A stretch of DNA of 64,000 nt from positions 54,911 to 118,910 of the forward strand of contig DPXQ01000116.1 of assembly GCA_003527225.1 (NCBI GenBank), written 5' to 3'. Positions 33,014-42,401 of the stretch are shown here, in pieces (within the stretch, counting starts at the first letter, position 1; the number at the start of each line of letters is the position of its first letter). The notes below the pieces were generated by a model that was not told the DNA's origin, searched no databases, and was given only the letters and a program-made list of their open reading frames with translations. This stretch comes from Rhizobium sp. (GTDB lineage Bacteria; Pseudomonadota; Alphaproteobacteria; Rhizobiales; Rhizobiaceae). A program made the position numbers and the translations under genes.

Positions 33014-34978
33014 ATGACCCATCATTGGCAAGGCGGCGTCGCTCTGACCGAGACCGGTGCCGATTTCACGGTCTGGTCGCATCATGCCGAGTTGGTCGAA
33101 CTCTGCCTGTTCGAATTCTCGGGCGGCACCGAGATCTGCCGCCTGCCGATGACCCGAGGTAACGACGATCTCCACAGGCTCCATGTCAAAGGGGTGATGG
33201 AAGGCGTCCATTACGGCTATCGTGCTCATGGACGCTACACGCCGGACCAGGGGTTCTGGTACGATCCGGCGAAATTGCTCGTCGATCCCTATGCAAAGGA
33301 GCTCGACCGCCCCTTCGTGCATAATTCCCGCCTTGGAGTCTTCGGCGAAAACACCGCCTCGCTGGTGCCGAAGGCAATCGTCACCCGTGACGAGCCGGTC
33401 GAGAAGAAACCACCGCTCGTGCCCCCCGGCGGGCTGATCTACGAGATTGCGGTCAAGCCCTTCACGATTCGGCATCCGGACGTGCCCGGGCCCCTGCGCG
33501 GTACGGTTGGCGCGCTCGCCCATCCGGCAGTCATCTCCCATCTGAAGAAGATTGGCGTCGATGCCGTCGAACTGATGCCGATCACCGCCTGGATCGACGA
33601 GCGCCATCTGCCGTCCCTCGGCCTGAGCAATGTCTGGGGCTACAACCCGATCTCCTTCATGGCGCTCGACCCCCGCCTCGTTCCGGGAGGCATGGCAGAA
33701 TTGCGCGACACGGTCGCAGCTCTCCATGCCGAAGGGATCGGCGTCATCCTCGATCTCGTTTTCAATCACACCGGCGAGAGCGACCGAAACGGGACGACAT
33801 TGTCTCTGCGCGGGCTGGACAATCTCGCCTTCTACCGTCATGTGCCCGACCACCACGCAGTACTCGTCAATGACACCGGCTGCGGCAACACGCTCGCCTG
33901 CGACCATGTGTATGTTCGCCGCCTCATCATCGACAGCCTGCGGCACTTCGTTCTACATGCCGGTGTCGACGGCTTCCGTTTCGACCTCGCTCCCGTACTC
34001 GGTCGTACTGCACGCGGATTCCACGCCACGTCGCGAACGCTTCACGCGATCTCCTCCGACGACGTCCTGGCTGACCGGGTGATGATTGCCGAGCCTTGGG
34101 ATGTCGGCGCCGATGGCTACCAGCTCGGCAACTTTCCTCAGCCCTTTCTCGAATGGAATGACCGTGCCCGCGATACGATCAGGCGCTTCTGGCGGGGCGA
34201 CGCGCATATGCGGGGAATGTTCGCAACGGCACTGGCCGGTTCCCAGGATATACTTTCACGCCACGGCGAAACGGCGACCCGCAGCGTCAATTTTGTCGCC
34301 TCCCATGACGGCTTCACCCTCTGGGACCTGGTCTCCCACACCCACAAGCGCAACGGCCGCAATGGCGAGAACAACCACGACGGCCACGACGAGAACTACT
34401 CCTGGAACAATGGCGTCGAAGGAGCGAGCGACGACCCGGACGTCGTCACCAGGAGACGGCGTGACGTGGCGGCACTTCTCTCGACGCTTTTTGCGACGCG
34501 CGGCATGATCATGCTGACGGCGGGCGACGAGGGCGGTCGGACCCAGCACGGCAACAACAACGCCTATTGCCAGGACAACGAACTCACGTGGCTCGACTGG
34601 ACGGGGATGGACCAGGCGCTCGTGAAACACACGGCACTCGCGTCCGCCCTGCGCAAGCGCTTCGACGTCTTCTCGCGAACGGAGTTCTTCACGGGTGAGA
34701 ACGGCGATGTCCAGTGGATGAATGCGGCCGGGGAACCTGCCTCAATTCCCGACTGGGAGGAGGCCGAAGGCGCAACGCTGACCATGATCCTGCAAACGAA
34801 GGACAGGGAGACCGGAAACGACGTCCGGATTGCCATTCTCTTCAACCGCAGCGAGCGTCCGCGCGACTTCGTCCTGCCCTCCCCGTCGGGGCGGACATGG
34901 CACCGTCCCCTGTCCGGAAAAAGCGTTGGATCAATCAAACTGGGACCCCGTACGGTCGATTTATTCATCGAGTATTAG
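33014..34978 (+). CDS. glgX: Glycogen debranching enzyme (isoamylase type)
   Basis: A 654-residue GH13 protein hydrolysing alpha-1,6 branches of phosphorylase limit dextrin. The N-terminal CBM48-like region precedes the barrel. The nucleophile Asp is in GVDGFRFDLAP, the acid Glu in MIAEPWDVG, and SHDGFTLWDLVSH holds the conserved His-Asp. It follows pgm by 10 bp with GGCGGGATCC before the ATG. It is the last glg gene; the next gene is 84 bp on behind its own palindrome. Confidence 0.95.
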   Translation: MTHHWQGGVALTETGADFTVWSHHAELVELCLFEFSGGTEICRLPMTRGNDDLHRLHVKGVMEGVHYGYRAHGRYTPDQGFWYDPAKLLVDPYAKELDRPFVHNSRLGVFGENTASLVPKAIVTRDEPVEKKPPLVPPGGLIYEIAVKPFTIRHPDVPGPLRGTVGALAHPAVISHLKKIGVDAVELMPITAWIDERHLPSLGLSNVWGYNPISFMALDPRLVPGGMAELRDTVAALHAEGIGVILDLVFNHTGESDRNGTTLSLRGLDNLAFYRHVPDHHAVLVNDTGCGNTLACDHVYVRRLIIDSLRHFVLHAGVDGFRFDLAPVLGRTARGFHATSRTLHAISSDDVLADRVMIAEPWDVGADGYQLGNFPQPFLEWNDRARDTIRRFWRGDAHMRGMFATALAGSQDILSRHGETATRSVNFVASHDGFTLWDLVSHTHKRNGRNGENNHDGHDENYSWNNGVEGASDDPDVVTRRRRDVAALLSTLFATRGMIMLTAGDEGGRTQHGNNNAYCQDNELTWLDWTGMDQALVKHTALASALRKRFDVFSRTEFFTGENGDVQWMNAAGEPASIPDWEEAEGATLTMILQTKDRETGNDVRIAILFNRSERPRDFVLPSPSGRTWHRPLSGKSVGSIKLGPRTVDLFIEY

Positions 34979-35007
34979 TTGTTCGGACACAACCTTGTGT
35001 AATAACG

Positions 35008-35022
35008 TATTGCATTGCAATA
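35008..35022. promoter_or_regulatory. 15-bp palindrome upstream of the MaoC-type hydratase gene
   Basis: TATTGCATTGCAATA is a perfect palindrome about a central T, 40 bp upstream of the hydratase start in the glgX-hydratase gap. The TTGCAnTGCAA core resembles TGC-rich sites described for PhaR/AniA-type PHB regulators in alphaproteobacteria, but that assignment is inference. Confidence 0.4.
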
Positions 35023-35062
35023 ATTAGGGCCTTTCAGACAATGGAAAATTCAGTGAGGAACC

Positions 35063-35551
35063 ATGCCGCGTGAGATTTCGCTGTCGGACGTAGCAGGCCT
35101 CGTCGGCCAGGAAATCGGCCTGTCCGACTGGATCACTGTCGATCAGACGATGATCGACGCCTTTGCCGGCGCGACCAACGATCACCAGTTCATCCATGTC
35201 GATCCCGTGCGCGCGGCCGCAGAGACGCCTTTCGGCGGTACCATCGCCCATGGCTTCCTGACGCTCTCGCTGCTGTCCGCCATGAACTTCAACTGCCTGC
35301 CGATCATCCGCGAGCAGACGATGGGCATCAACTACGGCTTCGACAAGGTCCGCTTCATGTCGCCGGTGAAATGCGGCAAGCGGATCCGCGGTCATTTCGT
35401 GCTGAGCGAAGCCCGCTTCCGCGGTGCCGGCATGATCATGCTGACCTATGACATCAGCATCGAAATCGAGAACGAGCGCAAGCCGGCCCTGACGGCAACC
35501 TGGATCACCATCAGCCAGTTCGACCCGAAGGACCGGCCGGAAGGGATCTGA
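35063..35551 (+). CDS. MaoC family (R)-enoyl-CoA hydratase
   Basis: A 162-residue hot-dog-fold hydratase acting on trans-2-enoyl-CoA or a related acyl thioester. The catalytic pair is Asp40 and His45 in FAGATNDHQFIHVDP, and the overhang motif PFGGTIAHGFLTLSL (66-80) follows. The ATG follows GTGAGGAACC. Such enzymes can feed (R)-3-hydroxyacyl-CoA to polyhydroxyalkanoate synthesis (PhaJ) or serve other pathways; the neighbouring genes do not decide this. It is followed by the DUF2332 gene, which starts 1 bp after its stop. Confidence 0.92.
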   Translation: MPREISLSDVAGLVGQEIGLSDWITVDQTMIDAFAGATNDHQFIHVDPVRAAAETPFGGTIAHGFLTLSLLSAMNFNCLPIIREQTMGINYGFDKVRFMSPVKCGKRIRGHFVLSEARFRGAGMIMLTYDISIEIENERKPALTATWITISQFDPKDRPEGI

Positions 35552-35552
35552 C

Positions 35553-36608
35553 ATGACAGGAGCCGAGAACGTCCGTCAGTCCTTCCTGCGGCAGGCAAGA
35601 TCCTGCAACGATCTGGGCTCCCCGTTAATGGCGCGGCTCTGCCGCCTGGCTGCGGAGAGACTGGATCAGGAAACAGCGGTCAGCCGACGCATCCTGTCAT
35701 GGGAAGGCGATCCGACGGGCACTGGTGATGCCTTAGCGCTTCGCCTCGGGGGCTGCCTGCATGCACTTGTGCTCTCCGGCGCCGACCCGGATCTCGCCAG
35801 CGTTTATCCGCCCAATGCGGCGAACGACGATGCATTGTGGGCCGCCTGCACAAGCGCCTTCCGGCGTAACGAGGCCTTCATTCTGGATCGCTTGCGCTCG
35901 GCTCCGCAGACCAACGAGGTTCGCCGTTCCGGCGCGCTGCTGCCGGGCTTCCTGACGATTGCGAAACTGTACGGCCAACCGCTGATGCTGTCCGAGATCG
36001 GCGCCAGCGCCGGGCTCAATCTGCAATGGGACCGCTATCGCTATCGGCTCGGCGACTTCTCCTGGGGGCCTGATTCGAATGTGATGTTGTCACCGGACTG
36101 GGAAGGACCGTCGCCGCCTGATGCCGATCTTGTGGTTTCGGAACGGGCCGGCTGCGACCTCAATCCGCTCGATCCGTATTCCGGCGACGATCGCGAACGG
36201 CTTGCATCCTATATCTGGGCCGACCAGAGAGACCGTCTGGAGCGCACCCGCAATGCACTCGATATCGCCGCCGGCTCCGGCCTTTCGGTCGATCGCGCCG
36301 ATGCCGTCGATTGGCTGAAGTCGCGTCTCGCCGAACCGCACATCGGTTCAGTCCACGTCATCTACCATTCGATTGCGTGGCAATATCTGCCGGAAGCGCT
36401 GCGCGCGCAAGGAAACGCGCTGATTGCCGACACCGGATCGCGCGCTACAAAGGACGCTCCGTTGGCTCGCCTGCAAATGGAAGCGGACCACAAACCAGAC
36501 GGTGCGGCGCTGACGCTGCAAATCTGGCCAACGGGTGAGAGCCATGAGATTGGCCGGGCCGATTTCCATGGCCGCTGGGTCAAATGGAAAGGCTGGCCGG
36601 GCCTTTGA
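35553..36608 (+). CDS. DUF2332 family protein
   Basis: A 351-residue conserved protein of the DUF2332 family, without known function. The central segment MLSEIGASAGLNLQWDRYRY resembles the glycine-rich cofactor loop of a SAM-dependent methyltransferase fold, and HVIYHSIAWQYLP is another conserved block. There is no signal peptide. It starts immediately after the MaoC hydratase stop, so the two are co-expressed. It is convergent with soxG, 21 bp from its stop. Confidence 0.8.
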   Translation: MTGAENVRQSFLRQARSCNDLGSPLMARLCRLAAERLDQETAVSRRILSWEGDPTGTGDALALRLGGCLHALVLSGADPDLASVYPPNAANDDALWAACTSAFRRNEAFILDRLRSAPQTNEVRRSGALLPGFLTIAKLYGQPLMLSEIGASAGLNLQWDRYRYRLGDFSWGPDSNVMLSPDWEGPSPPDADLVVSERAGCDLNPLDPYSGDDRERLASYIWADQRDRLERTRNALDIAAGSGLSVDRADAVDWLKSRLAEPHIGSVHVIYHSIAWQYLPEALRAQGNALIADTGSRATKDAPLARLQMEADHKPDGAALTLQIWPTGESHEIGRADFHGRWVKWKGWPGL

Positions 36609-36629
36609 GGCATCCGGACAGCGAATCGT

Positions 36630-37184
36630 TCAGGCGCCCGCGTCTTCCGCAGCTTCGCTGAGCAGGCCGAAAGCGTATTCGGCGAAGGATCGCCAGCATT
36701 CGACGCGGAAGGTATCTTCGTCAACGCGGTAAAGCACGATCTCGATCTTGCCGAACACCGTGCGCGTCACGGCGCCGACCGGAAACGCTGTCAGTGAAAG
36801 ATCGAGCGGACAACCGGCATTGATCGTGTTCTGCGCGCCGGGACCGGAGACGACAATCGCCACATTACGATGAGACACGTCGGTCGAGGAATGGACGGTG
36901 CCGGAAGCGGCGCAATCGCCCATCGGATCGCCGCCTTTCTCATCGATCACGAGCCATTCATCCGGGCCGAGCCAGAAGGCCGTGCGACCCTTTGCAGAGG
37001 CCGAGGTCTTCGGCTTGACCGGCAGCTTGACGCCAAGCGCCTTGGAAAGCCCGGCAACTGCGTCCGCGCCGGCTCGGAGCGAAACGCGCGTAGCAGGGGC
37101 TGCCGGGGTAAGGCGCACGAGCGAGGTGCCGCCGTGAAAGCCCTCGAGCACGGATTTGCGCGATGCGACCGTCATGTCAGCCAT
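36630..37184 (-). CDS. soxG: Sarcosine oxidase gamma subunit
   Basis: A 184-residue small subunit of heterotetrameric sarcosine oxidase, which demethylates sarcosine to glycine while passing the methyl group to tetrahydrofolate. The fold resembles the folate-binding aminomethyltransferase (GcvT/YgfZ) core, with FWLGPDEWLVID and FRVECWRSFAEYAF. The start at 37184 (MADMTVASRK) follows GGGGGACGCATCC and overlaps the soxA 3' end by 8 bp. It is the last gene of the soxBDAG operon. Confidence 0.93.
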   Translation of the reverse strand: MADMTVASRKSVLEGFHGGTSLVRLTPAAPATRVSLRAGADAVAGLSKALGVKLPVKPKTSASAKGRTAFWLGPDEWLVIDEKGGDPMGDCAASGTVHSSTDVSHRNVAIVVSGPGAQNTINAGCPLDLSLTAFPVGAVTRTVFGKIEIVLYRVDEDTFRVECWRSFAEYAFGLLSEAAEDAGA

Positions 37185-40170
37185 GGATGCGTCCCCCTTC
37201 CTTGTCAAAGAACACCATATCCACCACCTCGACCGCGATGGTCTTGTCCTTCATCGGTACGTAGAGTGTCTCGCCCATCCGGGCGCGACCGCCGACAAGC
37301 GTGGCGATCGCGATCGACCGTCCGAGGTTTTCGGACCAGTAGGACGACGTCACGTGGCCGAGCATGGTCATCGGCTTCGGCTGGTTCGGATCGGCGACGA
37401 TCTGGCCACCCTCTTCGAGCACTTCCTTCGGATCCTTGGTCACGAGGCCGACAAGCTGCTTGCGGCCGTCCTTGACGAGATCTGGCCGCTTCAGGCCACG
37501 GATGCCGACGAAGTCTTTCTTCTTTTTCGACACCGCCCAGCCATAGCCGGCGTCGTCCGGCGTCAGCGTGCCGTCGGTGTCCTGCCCGACGATGATGTAG
37601 CCCTTCTCGGCGCGCAGCACATGCATGGTCTCGGTGCCGTAGAGGCAGGCCCCCATGCTTTCCGCCCGTTCCCAGATGGCCTTGAACACATCCGGACCAA
37701 AATCGGCCGGCACGTTGACCTCGAAGCCGAGCTCGCCGGTGAAGGACACACGGAAGAGCCGCGCTGGCACGCCGCAGAACTTGCCTTCGGCCACGCTCAT
37801 GTGCGGGAAGGCTTCGTTCGAGATGTCGATGCCTTCGACGAAGGGCGCGATGATGTCGCGCGCCCTCGGCCCCTGTACCGCGATCACCGCCCACTGCTCG
37901 GTCGTCGAGGTGAGCCACACCTTCAGATGCGGGAATTCGGTCTGCAGAAAGTCTTCCATGTGATTGAGGACACGCGGTGCGCCGCCCGTCGTTGTCGTCA
38001 CATGGAAGCGATCCTCGGCCAGCCGCCCGACCACGCCGTCGTCATAGATGAAACCGTCCTCACGGGTCATGATGCCGTAGCGGCACTGGCTCGGCTTCAG
38101 CGTGTTCCAGGCATTGGTGTACATCAGATTGAGGAACTCCGCCGCATCCGGACCGACAACCTCGATCTTGCCGAGCGTGGAGGCGTCGAACACGCCGGCC
38201 ACGTCACGCACGGTCCTGCATTCGCGGTTGACGGCGCGGTGCATGTCCTCGCCGGAACGCGGATAGTACCAGGCGCGCTTCCAGTTGCCGACATCCTCGA
38301 ATTCGGCTCCGAGGTCGGTCTCCAGTCTGTGCATCGGGGTCTTGCGCGTCGGATCGAAGAAGTCGCCGCGCGAATGGTTGATCAGCGTGCCGAAGGTCAC
38401 CGGCGTATAGGGTGCCCGGAAGGTCGTGAGGCCCACCTGCGGGATATCCTTGCCGAGCATTTCGGCGGCGATTGCCAGCCCGTGCATGTTGGAGAGCTTG
38501 CCCTGGTCGGAAGCCATGCCGTTGGTGGTGAAGCGCTTGATGTGCTCGATCGAGTGCATGCCCTCGCGCACCGCCAAACGGATATCCTTGGCGCAGACAT
38601 CGTGCTGGAAGTCGATGAAGGCCTTGACGCTGGTGTCGCGTCCCGCTCCTTCGGCCGCCCCGATCATGCCGCCCGTCCAGGGATAGGCATTGGCTCCGGA
38701 AGGCGTGGCCGCCGAACTTCCCTTCGCACCCGCGCCCTTGGCCATCCCCGTGCCAGCGGCAGCCGCCTCATCGAGGATCGCCTGTAATCCATCTGTCCCG
38801 TTGCAGGTGCCGACGCAGATGCTGTCCTGGGCATAGACGTCCGGCAGGAAGCGATCATTGGCGGCATCGAACTTCAGCTTGCCACGAGACTGTGAGAAGA
38901 GATGCACCGATGGCGTCCAGCCGGCCGAAACGATCAGCGCGTCGACGTCGATCTTGCGCGGCCTGCCGCCGCCATTGCGCTTGACCGTCATGGAACGGAT
39001 ACGCAGGCGACCCGACGTATCGGTGATGGAATGCCCCACCAGCACCTCGATGCCGAGTGCATTCGCTTCGGCCAGCACCTTGTCGCCGGGATTTTCGCGG
39101 CAGTCGATGATCGCCGCGATGGTAATCCCCGCCTTCTTCAGGTCGAAGGCTGCCTCATAGGCCGAATCATGGGCGGTGTAGACGCCCACCTTGGCGCCGA
39201 CCGCGACGCCGTAGTGGTTGAGATAGGTGCGCGCCGCCGATGCCAGCATGATCCCCGGCCGGTCGTTGTTGGCGAACACCATGTGGCGCTCGATCGAACC
39301 GGTGGCGAGCACGACCTTCTTCGCCCGCACCTGCCACAGCCGCTCGCGTGGGCTGCCCTTGGCCGGCTTGGCGAGATGGTCGGTCACGCGCTCGGCCAGC
39401 GCCACGAAATTGTGGTTGTAGTAACCGAAGGCAGTGGTGCGGGTGAGAAGCCGGACATTCGGCATGGCGGCAAGTTTCGCGGCCGTGGCCTGCGCCCAGT
39501 CATAACCGGTCTGGCCGTCGATCACGGTGCCGGTGTCGTAGTGCAATGCCCCGCCGACTTCCGGCTGCTCATCGGACAGGATGACCTTGGCACCCGCCTC
39601 GGCAGCGGCAAGCGCTGCCGCAAGGCCGGCCGCACCGCCGCCGACGACCAGCACGTCGCAATGGGCGTAGCGGCTCGTATAGTGGTCCGGGTCAGCTTCC
39701 TTCGGCACGACGCCGAGACCCGCCGCACGGCGGATGAAGGGCTCGTAGATCGCGTGCCAGGCGGCCTTCGGCCACATGAAGGTCTTGTAGTAGAAGCCGG
39801 CCGCGAAGAAGGGCGAGGCAAGATCGTTGACAGCCCCGATGTCGAGCGCCAGGCTCGGCCAGCGGTTCTGGGTCTCGACCTTCATGCCGTCGAACACTTC
39901 CTGGACGGTTGCCCGCACGTTCGGCTGCTTGCGGGCAGCATCACGCGAAACGTCGAGCAGCGCGTTCGGCTCTTCCGGACCGGCGGTCAGGATGCCGCGC
40001 GGCCGGTGGTACTTGAAGGATCGACCGGCGAGGTGGACGCCGTTGGCAAGCAGCGCCGAGGCGATGGTGTCGCCTTCGATCGCCATGTAGCTCCTGCCGT
40101 CGACGGTGAAGCGGGCGGTTCTGGCCGGCGTCAGACGCCCCTTGCCGGAAATGCGATTGGCGCCGCTCAT
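37177..40170 (-). CDS. soxA: Sarcosine oxidase alpha subunit
   Basis: A 997-residue catalytic subunit. The N-terminal ferredoxin-like domain (residues about 15-100, with GDTIASALLANG and KYHRPRGI) is followed by a dinucleotide-binding module with VLVVGGGAAGLAAALAAAE near 175. The C-terminal aminomethyltransferase (GcvT) domain from about 600 holds the folate site, with GELGFEVNVP. It overlaps soxD by 4 bp at its start, and GGGAG precedes the ATG. Full family length. Confidence 0.96.
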   Translation of the reverse strand: MSGANRISGKGRLTPARTARFTVDGRSYMAIEGDTIASALLANGVHLAGRSFKYHRPRGILTAGPEEPNALLDVSRDAARKQPNVRATVQEVFDGMKVETQNRWPSLALDIGAVNDLASPFFAAGFYYKTFMWPKAAWHAIYEPFIRRAAGLGVVPKEADPDHYTSRYAHCDVLVVGGGAAGLAAALAAAEAGAKVILSDEQPEVGGALHYDTGTVIDGQTGYDWAQATAAKLAAMPNVRLLTRTTAFGYYNHNFVALAERVTDHLAKPAKGSPRERLWQVRAKKVVLATGSIERHMVFANNDRPGIMLASAARTYLNHYGVAVGAKVGVYTAHDSAYEAAFDLKKAGITIAAIIDCRENPGDKVLAEANALGIEVLVGHSITDTSGRLRIRSMTVKRNGGGRPRKIDVDALIVSAGWTPSVHLFSQSRGKLKFDAANDRFLPDVYAQDSICVGTCNGTDGLQAILDEAAAAGTGMAKGAGAKGSSAATPSGANAYPWTGGMIGAAEGAGRDTSVKAFIDFQHDVCAKDIRLAVREGMHSIEHIKRFTTNGMASDQGKLSNMHGLAIAAEMLGKDIPQVGLTTFRAPYTPVTFGTLINHSRGDFFDPTRKTPMHRLETDLGAEFEDVGNWKRAWYYPRSGEDMHRAVNRECRTVRDVAGVFDASTLGKIEVVGPDAAEFLNLMYTNAWNTLKPSQCRYGIMTREDGFIYDDGVVGRLAEDRFHVTTTTGGAPRVLNHMEDFLQTEFPHLKVWLTSTTEQWAVIAVQGPRARDIIAPFVEGIDISNEAFPHMSVAEGKFCGVPARLFRVSFTGELGFEVNVPADFGPDVFKAIWERAESMGACLYGTETMHVLRAEKGYIIVGQDTDGTLTPDDAGYGWAVSKKKKDFVGIRGLKRPDLVKDGRKQLVGLVTKDPKEVLEEGGQIVADPNQPKPMTMLGHVTSSYWSENLGRSIAIATLVGGRARMGETLYVPMKDKTIAVEVVDMVFFDKEGGRIHG

Positions 40171-40487
40171 TTCGACGCTCCCTTCTGCTCTGCAAGGCCC
40201 GGAATTGCGGAAACCTCCGGTTTCGGCTCTCCCGCCTTGTAGGTCATGTGAATCTTGTCACTGACGGTATCGCGCACCGCGTTGAAGAAACGTCCGCAGC
40301 CATGCATGTGGCGCCAACGCTCGAAGATCAGCCCTTTCGGATTGTCGCGCAGGAAAAAGAAGTCTGCGAACTCCTCGTCGGTGATTCCCGCGATATCGGA
40401 CGGACGGGCGATATGCGCCTCGCCGGCGGAACGGAATTCAAGCTCGGAGCGCTCTTCCTCGCAATAGGGGCATTTGATGAGCAGCAT
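40167..40487 (-). CDS. soxD: Sarcosine oxidase delta subunit
   Basis: A 106-residue zinc-binding subunit. The ligands are Cys6 and Cys9 (IKCPYCEEER), with further ligands expected in MHGCGRFFNAVRDT. GLIFERWRHMHGC is the family signature. It lies between soxB (19 bp upstream) and soxA (4-bp overlap). Confidence 0.94.
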   Translation of the reverse strand: MLLIKCPYCEEERSELEFRSAGEAHIARPSDIAGITDEEFADFFFLRDNPKGLIFERWRHMHGCGRFFNAVRDTVSDKIHMTYKAGEPKPEVSAIPGLAEQKGASK

Positions 40488-40506
40488 GTCTTGCCTTCCT
40501 TCGAAA

Positions 40507-41760
40507 TCAGTGCGCGACGGCGGCAGCGGCCGCCTCGTCGATCAGCCGCCCGGTGCGGAAACGGTCGAGCGTGAGCCCCGCCGCCAGCCGGTGCGGCTCG
40601 CCGCGTGCGATCAGATGCGCGAAGAGGTTGGCAGAGCCCGGCGTCGCCTTGAAGCCGCCAGTTCCCCAGCCCGCGTTGACGAAGAGGTTCGGCACCGGTG
40701 TCACGCCCTGGATCGGCGAGCGGTCGGCGGTGTTGTCGGTGATCCCGCCCCACTGGCGCATCATCTTGACCCGGCGGAACATCGGGAAGAGTTCGCAGAT
40801 CGCATCCAGCGTATGGGTAATGATCTGGAGGCCGCCGGTCTGGGAATAGGAATTGTATTGGTCGGTGCCCGCGCCGATGACGAATTCACCCTTGTCCGAC
40901 TGGGAGATATAGGCATGCACCGTGTTCGACATCACGACGCACGGGAAGATCGGCTTCATCGGTTCGGAAACGAGTGCCTGTAGTGGTGTCGAATGGACAG
41001 GCAGGCGAACGCCGGCCATGCCCATCACAACGGAGGAATGGCCGGCCGCCGAAACACCGATCTTCTTCGCACCGATGAAGCCTCGGGACGTGTCGACACC
41101 GGTCACTTCACCGTTCGGGCCGCGCCGGATGCCGGTCACTTCACAATTCTGAATGATGTGGACGCCACGGTCGGAGGCCGCGCGCGCATAGCCCCAGGCC
41201 ACCGCGTCATGGCGTGCCGTGCCGCCGCGCCGCTGAAGGGCCGCGCCATTGATCGGATAGCGGGCCGTTTTGGAGATGTCGAGCGGCGGGCAATAGGCCT
41301 TGGCCTGTTCCGGCGTCAGCCACTCGTTGTCGATTCCGTAGAGGTTGTTGGCGTTGATGTGCCGCTTGAACGATTGCTGGTCATGCACGTTGTGCGACAG
41401 CATCATCACGCCGCGCGGCGAGTACATCACATTGTAATTGAGATCCTGGCTCAGCCCTTCCCAGAGCTTCAGCGAATGCTCGTAGATGTCCATGCTCTCT
41501 TCATAGAGATAGTTGGACCGGATGATCGTCGTGTTGCGGCCGGTGTTGCCGCCGCCGAGCCAGCCGCGCTCGAGCACGGCGACATTGGTGATTCCGTGCT
41601 CCTTGGCGAGATAATAGGCGGCACCGAGGCCATGGCCGCCGCCACCGATGATGATGACGTCGTAGGACTCTCGCGGCTCCGGCGAGGTCCACTGGGCTTC
41701 CCAGCCCTTGTGGCCGCGTAGCGCCTCGCGTGCCACGGCAAAGACCGAGTATTTGCGCAT
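40507..41760 (-). CDS. soxB: Sarcosine oxidase beta subunit
   Basis: A 417-residue FAD-dependent oxidase subunit. The FAD motif VIIIGGGGHGLGAAYYLA starts near residue 35 and is followed by VLERGWLGGGNTGRNTT. The region RRGGTARHDAVAWG contains His184, which corresponds in position to the histidine that binds FMN covalently in characterised heterotetrameric enzymes. The ATG at 41760 follows TTGAGGCGA. It is the first gene of the operon; an inverted repeat in its upstream region (41805-41847) is a probable regulator site. glyA, folD and purU, often found downstream, are absent here. Confidence 0.95.
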   Translation of the reverse strand: MRKYSVFAVAREALRGHKGWEAQWTSPEPRESYDVIIIGGGGHGLGAAYYLAKEHGITNVAVLERGWLGGGNTGRNTTIIRSNYLYEESMDIYEHSLKLWEGLSQDLNYNVMYSPRGVMMLSHNVHDQQSFKRHINANNLYGIDNEWLTPEQAKAYCPPLDISKTARYPINGAALQRRGGTARHDAVAWGYARAASDRGVHIIQNCEVTGIRRGPNGEVTGVDTSRGFIGAKKIGVSAAGHSSVVMGMAGVRLPVHSTPLQALVSEPMKPIFPCVVMSNTVHAYISQSDKGEFVIGAGTDQYNSYSQTGGLQIITHTLDAICELFPMFRRVKMMRQWGGITDNTADRSPIQGVTPVPNLFVNAGWGTGGFKATPGSANLFAHLIARGEPHRLAAGLTLDRFRTGRLIDEAAAAAVAH

Positions 41761-41804
41761 TCGCCTCAAGCTCCTGTGGTTCAGGCAATTGGGTAGGACC
41801 TTAC

Positions 41805-41847
41805 GCGTCGCAAATCAATACGCCTCGCGTCCGCCCTTTTGCGACGC
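41805..41847. promoter_or_regulatory. Inverted repeat with arms three helical turns apart in the soxB-rpsU intergenic region
   Basis: GCGTCGCAAA (41805-41814) and TTTGCGACGC (41838-41847) are exact inverted copies with centres 33 bp apart. They begin 45 bp upstream of the soxB start. The spacing places both arms on one face of the helix, as for an AraC- or LysR-like dimer pair. The rest of the 298-bp region up to rpsU shows no gene. Confidence 0.5.
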
Positions 41848-42058
41848 ATTGGCACCCCGCTTTCGACACGGCTGGTTTATGGCGTCGCCGGCATCAATTT
41901 TCTCCCAGGAATTCCCCGCGGTGTATGGACTTTGCGGAGGCAATCTGCTATTCGCCTGCCAAATCGCCGGGTTTTCGCCTCGCGAAAGGATTTTTTTGTC
42001 CCGCTGACAACTGTAACTCGGCGGCATCACAACTCGAAACCAAAGGAACGGGATAAAC

Positions 42059-42289
42059 GTGCAGGTTCTAGTCCGCGACAACAATGTTGACCAGGCGCTT
42101 CGCGCTTTGAAGAAGAAGATGCAGCGCGAAGGTATCTTCCGTGAAATGAAGATGCGCGACTATTACGAAAAGCCTTCGCAGAAGCGTGCCCGCGAAAAGG
42201 CCGAGGCTGTACGCCGCGTCCGCAAGCTGGCTCGCAAGCGCATGCAGCGCGAAGGTCTGATCGCTGCCCCGGCTCGCGTAGCCCGCTGA
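42059..42289 (+). CDS. rpsU: 30S ribosomal protein S21
   Basis: A 76-residue basic protein of the small ribosomal subunit: [20 protein letters not shown] with a C-terminal Arg/Lys-rich helix. The start is GTG 42059, since no ATG fits and the family N-terminus begins exactly there; AAAGGAACGGG lies upstream. It ends before a strong terminator. Confidence 0.97.
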   Translation: MQVLVRDNNVDQALRALKKKMQREGIFREMKMRDYYEKPSQKRAREKAEAVRRVRKLARKRMQREGLIAAPARVAR

Positions 42290-42321
42290 TCCGTCGTTTT
42301 TTCGACGTTTTCCAATGTTCT

Positions 42322-42354
42322 AAGAGCGGGGGCGCCGGGTCGCCACCGCTCTTT
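42322..42354 (+). terminator. Terminator of rpsU
   Basis: Stem AAGAGCGG (42322-42329) pairs with CCGCTCTT (42346-42353), with an inner GGCG/CGCC pairing, followed by TTC. It lies 33 bp after the stop codon. Confidence 0.8.
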
Positions 42355-42401
42355 TCATTTGAACCTCAACCAAGCCCCCGATACGGAAAGTTTGCCGAAA
42401 A

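Noticed and set aside
37156..38787. 543-codon open frame on the plus strand
   Set aside because: It lies antisense to soxA, which has full family similarity; it is a GC-rich shadow frame.
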